In this document: positions 1-8,863 of the stretch, piece after piece
How the letters are laid out: each line of letters opens with the position of its first letter
Numbering within the stretch: the stretch's first letter is position 1
From: JAAYAY01 sp964429355
Lineage (GTDB): Bacteria; Planctomycetota; Planctomycetia; Pirellulales; Thermoguttaceae
Assembly: GCA_964429355.1 (NCBI GenBank)
Contig: CAYSCH010000009.1
Coordinates: 1-55,566, forward strand
DNA length: 55,566 nt
Direction: 5' to 3'
Notes under the pieces: model-generated
Told to the model about the DNA's origin: nothing
Database searches by the model: none
What the model saw: only the letters and a program-made list of their open reading frames with translations
Program-made: the position numbers and the translations under genes

Positions 1-70
1 TGACGAGTGGTTCTTCAGAAAGAACTCCTTCTGTTAAGGTTTTCTGTCCCGGATGTCCCAGCCAGGAGCC

Positions 71-76
71 TATAAT
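71..76 (+). promoter_or_regulatory. candidate -10 box for a small RNA
   Basis: A perfect TATAAT lies about 7 bases before a short structured stretch that ends in a strong terminator. No good -35 box is visible 16-18 bases upstream, so this rests on the -10 match and the terminator spacing only. Confidence 0.35.
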
Positions 77-82
77 TTAGAC

Positions 83-168
83 CACCGCCTGGTGGTAGGG
101 TTACCCCACTCTACCGCCAACCCCTCTAGCCGGTCGCGTCCCACCCGCGACCGGCTATCTTTTTTTTT
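83..168 (+). ncRNA. candidate small RNA ending in an intrinsic terminator
   Basis: The stretch has no convincing reading frame but is rich in pairing. A short hairpin (ACCACC and GGTGGT arms) is followed by a GGTGGTAG/CTACCGCC stem with one wobble, and then by a 12-bp terminator stem with a U tract. With the TATAAT at 71-76, an RNA of about 85 nt is plausible. It could also be the 3' end of a longer transcript entering from the left. It does not match tmRNA, RNase P RNA or SRP RNA in any way I can recognise. Confidence 0.35.
127..168 (+). terminator. Rho-independent terminator
   Basis: A perfect 12-bp stem (127-138 with 146-157, arms TAGCCGGTCGCG and its complement) closes a 7-base loop and is followed by a T-rich tract at 158-168. 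It ends transcription coming from the left and insulates the GspE-like gene that follows. Confidence 0.85.
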
Positions 169-318
169 ACTCCCTGAGTAGGATCGGGCATGAGGCTTGA
201 TCGCCTCAGTCGAGGCAGGGTTTCCAGATCTGCCACATATGGCAGGAAAACGTCGAAGAGACCCGGCTCTTGTACGGCTTCTCGAGATTCTCAGCCCAAT
301 CTATCGCCTCACTGTGCC

Positions 319-1554
319 ATGCCAAGTTCTCTTCAGGAATTTGCCGGGGACCTGATGAAACAGGTCCCCCCGAGTGATCCCGAGTTCGCCACACGGGCAG
401 TCCAGGGGCTGCTTGATTACGGGCGATCTGCCGGGGCGAGCGATTTGCATCTGCAGCCGGCCGAACAGCAAATCGAACTGTGCTATCGAATTGACGGCGT
501 ATTGCAGTCCGCTGGTTCCTTTCCACGATCGGTGGCGCAGAACGTGGTGGCAAGACTGAAGGTTCTCTCAGGACTGCTGACGTATCGAACGGACACGCCT
601 CAGGAAGGGCGCATCGTCGACGCGGAGAACCGTGCGGAACTTCGGGTGAGCACTTTTCCGACCTTGTACGGCGAAAGGGCGGTCGTTCGGTTCTTCGCAT
701 CGGCGAGGCAATATCAATCGCTGGAGGATCTCGGCCTGACAGACGACGTACGCAGCCAGATCGAGCGACTGCTGGGTGAGACGTCGGGGGCGTTGCTGGT
801 CACAGGTCCGGCGGGGAGCGGAAAGACGACGACGGTCTATGCGTGCCTTCGCCACCTGGTGGAAGTGTCGGTCGCCCGGCGATCGATCGTTTCGATTGAA
901 GATCCGATTGAGGTGGCCGTTCCCGGCATCGCCCAGTCGCAGGTCAATCCGAGTGCGGATCTCGACCTGGCCAAAGGGTTGCGGTTTCTCATGCGGCAGG
1001 ATCCCGAGGTCATCATGGTGGGTGAAATCCGCGATCGCCAGACGGCCGATTCGGCCATGCAGGCGTCGCTGACCGGGCATCTTCTCCTGAGCACATTTCA
1101 CGCGGGGAGTGCTGCCGAGGCGATCAGCCGCCTGTCGGACATGGGAATCGAGCCTTACATGCTGCGAAGCGGCCTGTTGGGGATTCTTTCCCAGCGATTG
1201 GTACGGCGGCTCTGCCAATGTGCAACGGAAACGGACGATCCCGCCTTAATGCTTGGGCTCCCAGCTCGATCCGTGCGGGTGCCGGTGGGCTGCCCTCGGT
1301 GCGGCCGAACCGGCTATTCGGGCCGCACGGTACTTGCCGAGCTTCTGACGGTCGAGCGAAACGATTTGGGACGGGCTATCCTGTCGCGCTCTGATGCAGC
1401 AGCATTGGAGCAACTGGCCATAGAGTCCGGAATGGTCACCCGTTGGACGCGAGCGATCACGGCTCTGGAGGCGGGCCTGACCAGTCCGGCAGAAGTCCGA
1501 CGCGTACTCGGCTTTCATACGCCGGTCACTCCAGGCGATGGTGGTAGACGATGA
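319..1554 (+). CDS. GspE/PilB-family secretion ATPase, short form
   Basis: Hexameric ATPase of the type II secretion / type IV pilus superfamily, acting at the cytoplasmic face of the inner membrane. From the ATG at 319 it has 411 residues. Residues 36-130 match the N2 domain (ASDLHLQP, YRIDGVLQ), followed by Walker A GPAGSGKTT (163-171), an Asp box (SIEDPIE), Walker B (VIMVGEIRD) and a His box (STFHAGS). The long N1 domain of full-length GspE is absent. The usual four-Cys zinc knuckle is reduced to a CQC pair plus CPRCGRTGYSGR. The frame stays open to an ATG at 190 with a better Shine-Dalgarno (AGGAT), but the extra residues look low in information, so the start is uncertain. No other secretion or pilus gene lies nearby, so its partner machine is elsewhere. 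Its stop overlaps the next start by 4 bases (ATGA). Confidence 0.85.
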   Translation: MPSSLQEFAGDLMKQVPPSDPEFATRAVQGLLDYGRSAGASDLHLQPAEQQIELCYRIDGVLQSAGSFPRSVAQNVVARLKVLSGLLTYRTDTPQEGRIVDAENRAELRVSTFPTLYGERAVVRFFASARQYQSLEDLGLTDDVRSQIERLLGETSGALLVTGPAGSGKTTTVYACLRHLVEVSVARRSIVSIEDPIEVAVPGIAQSQVNPSADLDLAKGLRFLMRQDPEVIMVGEIRDRQTADSAMQASLTGHLLLSTFHAGSAAEAISRLSDMGIEPYMLRSGLLGILSQRLVRRLCQCATETDDPALMLGLPARSVRVPVGCPRCGRTGYSGRTVLAELLTVERNDLGRAILSRSDAAALEQLAIESGMVTRWTRAITALEAGLTSPAEVRRVLGFHTPVTPGDGGRR

Positions 1555-2210
1555 ATCGCGTGATCGCCATCGGGGATATCCACGGCTGCCTGCCAGCCCT
1601 CGACGCCGTGCTGGCGGAGGCGAAGCCCGAACGCGGCGACCTGGTCGTCACGCTGGGCGACTATATCGATCGCGGGCCCGACAGTCGAGGCGTGATCGAG
1701 CGACTCCTCGCGCTTCGGCGTACGGTCGAACTGGCGCCGGTCCTGGGAAACCACGAAGAACTGCTGCTGACGATTCTCGACGGGCACCAATACATGCTCG
1801 GCGACTGGCTGGCTTTTGGCGGGTTGGCAACGCTTGATTCCTACAAGACGGAGAACCCGGCCGAGATTCCTGTGGAACACGTCGAGTTCCTGCGAAGCTG
1901 CGTTCCGGTTGTGGAGCTTTCGACAACCTTCTTCGTCCATGCGGGCTACCTTCCTCGGAAGCCACTGAGCAAACAACCGGCGGAGATCCTCCGGTGGGAA
2001 CCCCTCCGGGAACGCCTGCCCAAGCCCCATCGCTCGGGGAAGACCTGCATTTGCGGCCATACGGCTCAGAAGTCGGGTGAGATTCTGAATGCCGGACACC
2101 TGATTTGCATCGACACCTGGGTCTATGGCGAAGGATGGCTGACGGCGCTGGATGTGTCCTCCGGGCGAATCTGGCAAGCCGATCAGCAGGGGCAGTTACG
2201 GACCAAGTAG
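1551..2210 (+). CDS. Ser/Thr-type metallophosphatase (PrpA/PP1-like)
   Basis: Calcineurin-like phosphoesterase of 219 residues, close in size to bacterial PrpA/PrpB and lambda phosphatase. The metal-binding signatures are complete and in order: GDIHG (8-12), GDYIDRGPDS (about 36-45) and GNHE (about 66-69), with later histidines FVHAG and CGHT. It should use two metal ions to hydrolyse phosphoester bonds, either phosphoprotein or a small nucleotide; the ApaH/PrpA split cannot be settled by eye. It is cytoplasmic, with no signal peptide. The ATG overlaps the stop of the preceding ATPase gene, so the two are probably translationally coupled. Confidence 0.9.
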   Translation: MNRVIAIGDIHGCLPALDAVLAEAKPERGDLVVTLGDYIDRGPDSRGVIERLLALRRTVELAPVLGNHEELLLTILDGHQYMLGDWLAFGGLATLDSYKTENPAEIPVEHVEFLRSCVPVVELSTTFFVHAGYLPRKPLSKQPAEILRWEPLRERLPKPHRSGKTCICGHTAQKSGEILNAGHLICIDTWVYGEGWLTALDVSSGRIWQADQQGQLRTK

Positions 2211-2286
2211 GTCTGGCGGTTGCTGAACTGGCCAGAGTCTCGAGAGTCGTTGAACGGGCCAGACTCGGTCGACTACAACTGCCAAG

Positions 2287-2367
2287 CTCTGACGAATTCG
2301 GTTACGACGGCTCTGGCGAGTCCGGCTACCAGGATCGGCCAATTTCTGGCGAATTCGGATGCCGCGG
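2287..2367. repeat. degenerate 24-bp repeat units in an intergenic region
   Basis: Three imperfect units built on CTCTGGCGAATTCGGCTAC lie at 2287-2310, 2311-2334 and 2344-2367. The first two abut exactly. Just upstream, two GGCCAGA-CTC words are also repeated. No protein-coding signal is seen in 2211-2472. Confidence 0.45.
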
Positions 2368-2472
2368 CTGTGACAACGGACCGGCGCTCGGCTAAGATCG
2401 GGGTGATCTTCGGCCACCAGGCACCACTCCAGCCCGTCGGTCGGCAGAACAACTGCCCAAAAAGGTGTTTCT

Positions 2473-4011
2473 ATGAGGAAACTGCTTCTTCTCTCGTTCA
2501 GAACCCTGCTCGTTTTCGCCGTCATCACCTCGCGGGTTCTCGCCGAGGATCAGCCGCAGTGGGGAGAGCGGTACACGCGGAACATGGTTTCCACGGAGAC
2601 GGGGTTGCCGGATCGGTTTGACCCGAAAAGTGGGGAAAACGTGAAATGGTCGGCAGGACTTGGCTCGCAGTGTTGGGCCACACCTGTGGTTGCTGGCAGC
2701 AAATTGCTCCTCGGCACGAACAACGACGAGCGGCGTGACGAGCGGCATGAAGGAGATCGGGGCGTGATGATGTGCTTCAGCGAAGCGGACGGCCGTTTCG
2801 TCTGGCAACTCGTGGTTCCCAAGCTATCGGACGACGTCTTCTTCGACTGGCCACGGGCCGGGATCTGCTCGCCGCCGACGGTTGAAGGGGACCGTGTTTA
2901 TGCCGTGACGAATCGCGACGAAGTCGTGTGCCTGGACCTCGACGGCATGGACGACGGGAATGACGGGCCCTATCGAGAAGAAGGCCGTCACGCGACACCG
3001 GCCGGCGAACCGCTGGTGGAAACGGGGCCGCTGGATGCCGACATCCTCTGGCTGCTGGACCTGCGTGAGGCGGCGGGGGTCAGACCTCACGATTCGTCAC
3101 ACAGTTCGATCCTTCTGGACGGCGCCCACCTCTACGTGAACACCAGCAACGGCCTGACCAGCAAGCACGACGGGGTCGACAAGCCCGAGGCGCCGAGCCT
3201 GGTCGTGGTCGACAAGGCGACGGGGCATCTGGTGGCCCGGGACGATGCGGGAATCGGCAACCGCATCTTCCACTGTACCTGGTCGTCGCCGGCACTCGGC
3301 ACGATCGAGGGGCACCGACAGATCTATTTCTGTGGTGGCGACGGCGTGGTTTACGGCTTCGATGCCCTGGACCCGCAAAAACCGATGCCGGGGGGCGAAG
3401 TTGCTCTACTCAAACCCGTGTGGAGTTTCGACTGTGACCCCACGGCGCCGAAGGAGAACGTGCACCAGTACATCCGCAATCGCAAGGAGAGTCCGAGCAA
3501 CATCAAGAGCATGCCTGTATTTCACGAGGGCCGGCTCTTCGTGACCTGCGGGGGCGATATATGGTGGGGCAAAGACGAGTCGTGGCTGCATTGCATCGAC
3601 GGAAGCGGCGCAGGCGACGTGACGAAAACGAACCTCGTGTGGTCCTATCGGCTCGGGCAACACTGCTGTTCGACTCCGGCCGTTCACGAAGGCCTCGTCT
3701 ATGTGGCCGACTGCGACGGCCAGGTGCATTGCGTGGACGCCGCGACGGGCGAGGCCTGCTGGGTTCACGATGCGGGCAAGGAAATCTGGGCCTCGACGCT
3801 TGTGGCCGATGGGAAGGTCTACATCGGCACTCGCCGCGGAGATTTCTGGATTCTCGCAACCGGGAGAGAAAAGCGGGTTCTGAGTTTCGTCGAGTTGGAC
3901 TCGCCGGTCCACAGCACGGCGATTGCGGCCAACGGAACCGTGTACGTTGGCACCATGACCAGGCTTTACGCCCTGCAGCAGGGGGCACGCAGCAAAGGAA
4001 CCAAGGAATGA
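2473..4011 (+). CDS. secreted PQQ-like beta-propeller protein
   Basis: Predicted exported protein of 512 residues with a clear signal peptide (MRKLL, hydrophobic core, cleavage near VLA-ED at residue 24). The rest shows the spaced blade motifs of the PQQ-binding-like/WD40-like propeller family: repeated 'VVDKATGHLVAR', 'CVDAATGEACWVHDAG' and 'YVGTMTRLYAL' type strands. Family members in planctomycetes are common and often lack a demonstrated PQQ cofactor, so enzyme activity is not assumed. AAAAAGGTG about 8 bases before the ATG supports this start. It overlaps the next gene by 4 bases (ATGA), so both are likely made together and act in the periplasm. Confidence 0.9.
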   Translation: MRKLLLLSFRTLLVFAVITSRVLAEDQPQWGERYTRNMVSTETGLPDRFDPKSGENVKWSAGLGSQCWATPVVAGSKLLLGTNNDERRDERHEGDRGVMMCFSEADGRFVWQLVVPKLSDDVFFDWPRAGICSPPTVEGDRVYAVTNRDEVVCLDLDGMDDGNDGPYREEGRHATPAGEPLVETGPLDADILWLLDLREAAGVRPHDSSHSSILLDGAHLYVNTSNGLTSKHDGVDKPEAPSLVVVDKATGHLVARDDAGIGNRIFHCTWSSPALGTIEGHRQIYFCGGDGVVYGFDALDPQKPMPGGEVALLKPVWSFDCDPTAPKENVHQYIRNRKESPSNIKSMPVFHEGRLFVTCGGDIWWGKDESWLHCIDGSGAGDVTKTNLVWSYRLGQHCCSTPAVHEGLVYVADCDGQVHCVDAATGEACWVHDAGKEIWASTLVADGKVYIGTRRGDFWILATGREKRVLSFVELDSPVHSTAIAANGTVYVGTMTRLYALQQGARSKGTKE

Positions 4012-7000
4012 AACGGCTACTTCTTGCAACCTGTGTTCTGGCATGCTTTGGCGTGAGACCTTTGCAGTCAATCGCCGCCGAGGCCCCGGATATAACGTCA
4101 AGCCCCCTTCGCCATTACACGTTTGACGCGATTTCGGCTGAATCGCCGGTCGCGCCGAGTTCCGGGAGCGAGGAAGAACCGCTCAGCTATGGCGGGAGCG
4201 ATTCGCTGGCGATCGTGCCAGGACGATCGGCCGATCGGAAAGCGGTGCGAATCGACAACGGAGCCTTCCAGGGGAAATCGTTCACCCCGACCGATCGCGG
4301 ATGCACCGTGGAGATCTGGTTTCGCAAGAATGGCCAGGGCGCCCAACTCGGGAACGGGCGGACCAATGGCATGATCTTCAGTCTGGGAAACGGGTACTGG
4401 GAGGGAATGCGCCTGTCGACCTCGTATCCGGAACAACGGCTCAACTTCGAGATCGGGCGGCCACAGCCTTCCAGTTCGATTTCGACCCAAATGAGCCTCC
4501 CCGTGCCGGACGGCGTCTGGCATCACGTGGCCGTGACTTGGGACCGTGCCGAGATGACCATTTACTGGAATGGGCTCCTGGCTGCGGTCGGCGAGTACCG
4601 GGGAGAGTGGACCGCTACACCCTCGCTGCGGATCGGGTTTGCTGATTCGGGGATTGGCTCGCTGAAGATGGATGTCGACGAAGTGGCCATTTACAGCGAG
4701 GTCCTGTCGCCAGAGACGATTGTCGAGCACGCGATTGACGGCGAGGCCATCTCGGGCGCGGCCAAGGTCTTGTTTGCCCAGGCAGGCCAGTCGATCCGGC
4801 AGAACGACTGGCCTGCAGCCGAAGCATGTTATCGAGCACTCGCCGAAAACTCCGGTCTCGATGCGAAGTGTCGCGGCGTAGCAACGATGGGCGTGGCCCA
4901 CGCTCTGTGGCGTCAGAATCGGGGGACGGAATCGGCAGCGTTATGCGCAAAACTGTACGATTCGCCAGAAGCCCCCGAGAACCTTCGTGAAGCGGCCTTG
5001 CGCCTGTGTTTTGCGGAGGAGCATGGAATTGTTCGTGCGGCGATTTCCGTGCCGGTTTATCGTCGGCTGCTGGAACTGGCGGACACGACTGCGCGCCAAC
5101 GGGCAATGATGCGGTTGGCCCTGGCAGAACGATTGCTCGCCGATGGGAACAGTACCGAGGCCATCCGTGAGTACACGGCCGCGATCGATGAGGGCTCCCT
5201 GACGGATTTGGAGACTTGGAATACGCGGCTGCAAATGGCCCACGGGTGGCTATCCGCCCGTCAGTACGACAAGGCGAGAGAGGCCTACAATCGACTTGCC
5301 ACGACCAACGCCGCCCCACGGGAAGCGCGCAGCCTGGCGTCCTTGTGCATGGGGCACTGCTACGAGCGACAAGGAGATCTGGTCCAGGCGGCCGTGGCGT
5401 TCGATGCGGCATCACGTGACGCGATCGTTCTGCCTCACCATCGGGTTGAGGCGCTGGAGCGGAGTGCCGAGATGCGCCGCCTTGCAGCCGGGATGCCGCG
5501 ACGAGACCCGGCTGCGAGCCGCACCAGAGTGGCCGAGATGCCGGCACCGGGAGCCACCTATTACGTGGCTGCCGACGGTGCCGATTCCAATGCCGGGACG
5601 GAATCGGCACCATTCGCCACGCTGGCACGTGCGCGAGATGCCGTGGCCGAGCGAAAACAGTCGCAGGGGCTGCCGGCGGGCGGTATCGCGGTGTTGGTGC
5701 GCGGTGGATCCTACCGGATGGAGGAGAGCTTCTTGCTGACGCAAGAGGATGGTGGGACCACCGGCAGGCCGATCATGTACCAGGCCTACAAGAACGAAAA
5801 GCCCGTATTCAGCGGTGGCGTGCAGCTTACCGGCTTTGCCGCCGCCGAGGATGAGAAGATCAAGCGGCGTTTGCCGGAGGCGGCCCGGAGCCAAGTGGTC
5901 GTGGTCGATCTGAAAGGCCAGGGCATCGACGACGTCGGCAAGATCCTCCCCCGTGGCTATGGCGAGGTCGGGTATCCGGCCAATCCGTGGGTCGATCTCT
6001 ACGTGGACGGCCAGGCCATGGATCTGGCAAGGTGGCCCAACGAGGGATTCGTGAAAACGGGGCCCGTGCACTCAGGCAAGATGGGAAGCGACGAGGCAGC
6101 CAGGCCGGGTGTGTTCGAGTTTGCCGAAGATCGCCCCGGCCAGTGGGAAACGACGGAGGATGTGTGGGCCTTTGGCTATTGGGGCTATCTCTGGGCTGGT
6201 CGGAGCGTGCCAATTTCGTCGATCGATCGGACGTCGAAGCGGATCTCGGTCGGATCGGCGGCCTCGTACGGCTACAGGGAGGGCATGCCCTACTTCGTGT
6301 TCAATGTTCCGGAAGAGCTGGATAAGCCGGGCGAGTGGTATCTGGATCGGTCCTCGGGCAGACTCTACCTGTTCCCGCCGAAGCCGCTGGGGGATGCGAC
6401 AGTCGAGTTCCCGATTCTGGCGGAGCCGTTTGTGGTGATCCGCGGCGCCGAGCATGTCACCCTGCGAGGGCTCAGCTTCGAGTTGGGACGTGCCGAGGGG
6501 GCGGTGATTGAGGAGGGGAAGAACAACCTGCTGGCAGGCTGCACTTTCCGCAAGCTCGGAACCAGTGGGGTGATCGTGAACGGTGGAACCGGCCATGGTG
6601 TGCTCGGCTGCGATATTCATACGCTTGGCGCCGGTGGAGTGCGGATGGCGGGGGGCGACCGAAAGACCCTTTCCCCGGGAGCGCACTTCGTCGAGAACTG
6701 TCACATCCACAACTTCACGCGGATCGACCGAGTTTATGCCCCGGCTGTGCACATGGACGGCGTGGGAAACCGCATCGCCCACAACCTGTTTCATGATTCT
6801 CCCCACCACGCGATGCGGGTCGAAGGCTACGAGCACGCGATCGAGTGGAACGAAATTCACAGCGTCGTCTACGAATCGGACGACCAGGCGGGAATCGACA
6901 TCTACGGCAACCCGGCCTATCGCGGGAACGTGATTCGCTACAACTACTGGCATCACATCGGCAGCGGCCACGACGTGGCGGGCCAGGCGGGAATCCGGCT

Positions 7001-7568
7001 AGACGATTTCATCAGCGCCGTGCTCATTTACGGCAATGTCTTTTACCGGTGCGCCGGGGGGCAATTTGGTGCCGTTCAGATCCACGGGGGCAAGGACAAC
7101 GTGGTCGACAACAACCTGTTCGTCGGCTGCAAGTACGCCGTCAGCTTTTCTGCCTGGGGCGAGAAGAGATGGAACGAGCGACTTGCGGACGAGTCAACCC
7201 AGCGGATCGTCCAGGCGGGCGGAGTCGATATCACCGCGCCACCCCACAGCACACGCTATCCGGATCTGGCCAACCTCCAGGACAATGCGGACCGCAACTT
7301 CATTTGGCGGAGCTTGGTAGTGGATTGCGGCCAGTTCATCGCCCGCGATCGGGGTGTTAATGAGCTGGTAGACAATCATGTGTCTTCGCATTCTCCAGAA
7401 TTTGCCGATATAACAGGCCATGACTTCTGCCTGGACGAGAAGTCCGCGATCTTCGATCGTTTCGGGTTTCGGCCGATTCCGGTGGAAGAGATCGGGCTGT
7501 ACGAAGATGAGAATCGAGCCTCCTGGCCGGTGGAGGACGAGATTACTCCGCATTACGTGGAGGAATAA
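4008..7568 (+). CDS. secreted LamG-like, TPR and right-handed beta-helix protein
   Basis: The frame is open from 3561, but the ATG at 4008 is chosen because AAGGA precedes it, a signal peptide follows (MKRLLLATC to SIAA, residue 24) and it overlaps the previous stop. The protein has 1186 residues. Residues about 30-235 look like a concanavalin A/LamG-like jelly roll ('YTFDAISAES', 'GCTVEIWFRKNGQG', 'WHHVAVTWDRAEMTIYWNG'). Residues about 245-490 are alpha-helical TPR-like repeats. From about 515 a parallel beta-helix begins with the usual opening 'YYVAADGADSNAGTESAPF' and continues with 'LRGLSFEL', 'HNLFHDSPHHAMRVEG' and 'NVFYRCAGGQFG' turns typical of polysaccharide-acting or carbohydrate-binding helices. 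Substrate is unknown; a pectate-lyase-like or glycosidase role is only inferred from fold. Confidence 0.88.
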   Translation: MKRLLLATCVLACFGVRPLQSIAAEAPDITSSPLRHYTFDAISAESPVAPSSGSEEEPLSYGGSDSLAIVPGRSADRKAVRIDNGAFQGKSFTPTDRGCTVEIWFRKNGQGAQLGNGRTNGMIFSLGNGYWEGMRLSTSYPEQRLNFEIGRPQPSSSISTQMSLPVPDGVWHHVAVTWDRAEMTIYWNGLLAAVGEYRGEWTATPSLRIGFADSGIGSLKMDVDEVAIYSEVLSPETIVEHAIDGEAISGAAKVLFAQAGQSIRQNDWPAAEACYRALAENSGLDAKCRGVATMGVAHALWRQNRGTESAALCAKLYDSPEAPENLREAALRLCFAEEHGIVRAAISVPVYRRLLELADTTARQRAMMRLALAERLLADGNSTEAIREYTAAIDEGSLTDLETWNTRLQMAHGWLSARQYDKAREAYNRLATTNAAPREARSLASLCMGHCYERQGDLVQAAVAFDAASRDAIVLPHHRVEALERSAEMRRLAAGMPRRDPAASRTRVAEMPAPGATYYVAADGADSNAGTESAPFATLARARDAVAERKQSQGLPAGGIAVLVRGGSYRMEESFLLTQEDGGTTGRPIMYQAYKNEKPVFSGGVQLTGFAAAEDEKIKRRLPEAARSQVVVVDLKGQGIDDVGKILPRGYGEVGYPANPWVDLYVDGQAMDLARWPNEGFVKTGPVHSGKMGSDEAARPGVFEFAEDRPGQWETTEDVWAFGYWGYLWAGRSVPISSIDRTSKRISVGSAASYGYREGMPYFVFNVPEELDKPGEWYLDRSSGRLYLFPPKPLGDATVEFPILAEPFVVIRGAEHVTLRGLSFELGRAEGAVIEEGKNNLLAGCTFRKLGTSGVIVNGGTGHGVLGCDIHTLGAGGVRMAGGDRKTLSPGAHFVENCHIHNFTRIDRVYAPAVHMDGVGNRIAHNLFHDSPHHAMRVEGYEHAIEWNEIHSVVYESDDQAGIDIYGNPAYRGNVIRYNYWHHIGSGHDVAGQAGIRLDDFISAVLIYGNVFYRCAGGQFGAVQIHGGKDNVVDNNLFVGCKYAVSFSAWGEKRWNERLADESTQRIVQAGGVDITAPPHSTRYPDLANLQDNADRNFIWRSLVVDCGQFIARDRGVNELVDNHVSSHSPEFADITGHDFCLDEKSAIFDRFGFRPIPVEEIGLYEDENRASWPVEDEITPHYVEE

Positions 7569-7577
7569 TACTTGGCA

Positions 7578-7595
7578 TGATTCCTGTCAGAATCA
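7578..7595. terminator. weak hairpin between convergent genes
   Basis: A 6-bp perfect stem (TGATTC/GAATCA) with a 6-base loop lies just after the plus-strand stop at 7568 and before the minus-strand gene ending at 7669. There is no U tract, so it is at best a weak bidirectional terminator. Confidence 0.25.
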
Positions 7596-7668
7596 CCAGC
7601 GGCGATATGTGCGGGGCAACCACCGCTTCCATCGCGCCGCTCTGAGCGTGCCCGTCCAGTCACCCGGG

Positions 7669-8856
7669 TCAGGCGTCGCGCAGTAATTCCCCCAGAATCT
7701 TTGGGGAACGGCCGAAAACACTCTGGAACTCGCCGAAGGTAGGCCGAAGCCGCGTCTCCAGCTTCTTCTCGTGATGGAGGGCGATATCGGCCAGGCGGTG
7801 CTCGAGAAACGGGTTGGCAAACCGTTCAAGAACGATTCGGGCGAACGAATCTCCCTCCTTCACTCGATCGGCAATCGTGGGAACAATTTCTTCAAACAGA
7901 AGACTTTCGAGCCATGGCCGGATCCTTTCATCCGTGACCGCTTGGCGAACGGTCTCGATCCCCAAAGGCAGGGCCTTGGCGACCAAGGCCGTGTGGGCCC
8001 CGTTGAGGATCCGTACTTTGCGCAAATGGTAGGGCTGGAGCTGACCGACCTGCTCGATCGCCGTGTGGGCGGCCAGTGGCAGGCCAGACACATCGCCTTG
8101 GATAACCCACGAGGCAAACGGTTCTGCGACCGCGAAGAGCGGGTCGTCTTTGGCGGTCGGGTCACCGGCGGGCGGAGCGGCCACGATCCGGTCGACGAGC
8201 GTGTTGTGCCACGAGCACCCGTCACGAACCCAGTCGACCAGGTCCGCCTGAAGTTGCCAGCGGGCGGCCTGCTCCAGGACGAGTTGGCGCAGCCGATCGG
8301 CATTCTGCTCGATCAGCTCGCAGGGGAGGATCGTGACACCTGGCAAGTTGGCCTGGTAACGGGCGGCAAGGAGGGCAAGCAGCTTTGCGGGATAGGAGGC
8401 GGGGGGCCTAGCGGGGGCAGCGTCCTGGGAGGCTAGGCAGAGTCCCGCTTCGGTCGTGTTCGATACGAACAGGCAGAGCGAATTGCTGTGGGCAACTTCG
8501 AGGAGAGCGTCCCAGCATTTCCTCGGGCCGATTTCATAATCTCCGGCACTGCCGACAGGTCCTGGGCGCAGGAGACCTCCGTCTTGGTTCTGCAGCGGCG
8601 TCTCAGCCGGGATGGCCCGGGCGATACTGCGAATTTCCACAACTCGGTCAACCGGAATCCCTCGCTCCAGGCCGCGGATGGCCGCACGCAGCACGCCGCC
8701 ACGGGCGTTGATCTCGTCGGCCCGTTGGCTACCGGTCGACTGGACTGCGACGATATGGCCGACGGGAGCTGCTCCGTCATTGAGTTCCTGAACGAACATC
8801 GCAACGAAACAGCGGAGAAACCGGCCGGTGCCGAATTGAAGAATGGTTTCTTCCAT
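7669..8856 (-). CDS. uxaB: tagaturonate reductase (mannitol dehydrogenase superfamily)
   Basis: NAD-dependent long-chain polyol dehydrogenase-type enzyme, 395 residues, likely interconverting D-tagaturonate and D-altronate in galacturonate breakdown. The N-terminal dinucleotide-binding region carries LQFGTGRFLR (6-15). The superfamily catalytic signature K-x4-N-x2-H is intact (K280, N285, H288, in KVRILNGAHTALV), and the C-terminal part has RFANPFLEHRLADIALHH. It is shorter than the E. coli enzyme (about 480 residues) but ends as planctomycete homologues do, as far as I recall, so I do not call it truncated. It starts 7 bases after the stop of the LuxR-type regulator on the same strand, suggesting one transcript. 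Mannitol or fructuronate substrates remain possible. Confidence 0.85.
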   Translation of the reverse strand: MEETILQFGTGRFLRCFVAMFVQELNDGAAPVGHIVAVQSTGSQRADEINARGGVLRAAIRGLERGIPVDRVVEIRSIARAIPAETPLQNQDGGLLRPGPVGSAGDYEIGPRKCWDALLEVAHSNSLCLFVSNTTEAGLCLASQDAAPARPPASYPAKLLALLAARYQANLPGVTILPCELIEQNADRLRQLVLEQAARWQLQADLVDWVRDGCSWHNTLVDRIVAAPPAGDPTAKDDPLFAVAEPFASWVIQGDVSGLPLAAHTAIEQVGQLQPYHLRKVRILNGAHTALVAKALPLGIETVRQAVTDERIRPWLESLLFEEIVPTIADRVKEGDSFARIVLERFANPFLEHRLADIALHHEKKLETRLRPTFGEFQSVFGRSPKILGELLRDA

Positions 8857-8863
8857 GGCACTT

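Noticed and set aside
3561..4007. N-terminal extension of the beta-helix protein in the open frame from 3561
   Set aside because: It lies fully inside the preceding propeller gene, is Arg-rich low-quality sequence, and a signal peptide with ribosome-binding site begins at 4008.
7669..7830. Truncated tagaturonate reductase with frameshifted C-terminus
   Set aside because: The alternative frame downstream does not resemble the E. coli UxaB tail, and planctomycete-type homologues as I recall them end at this point.
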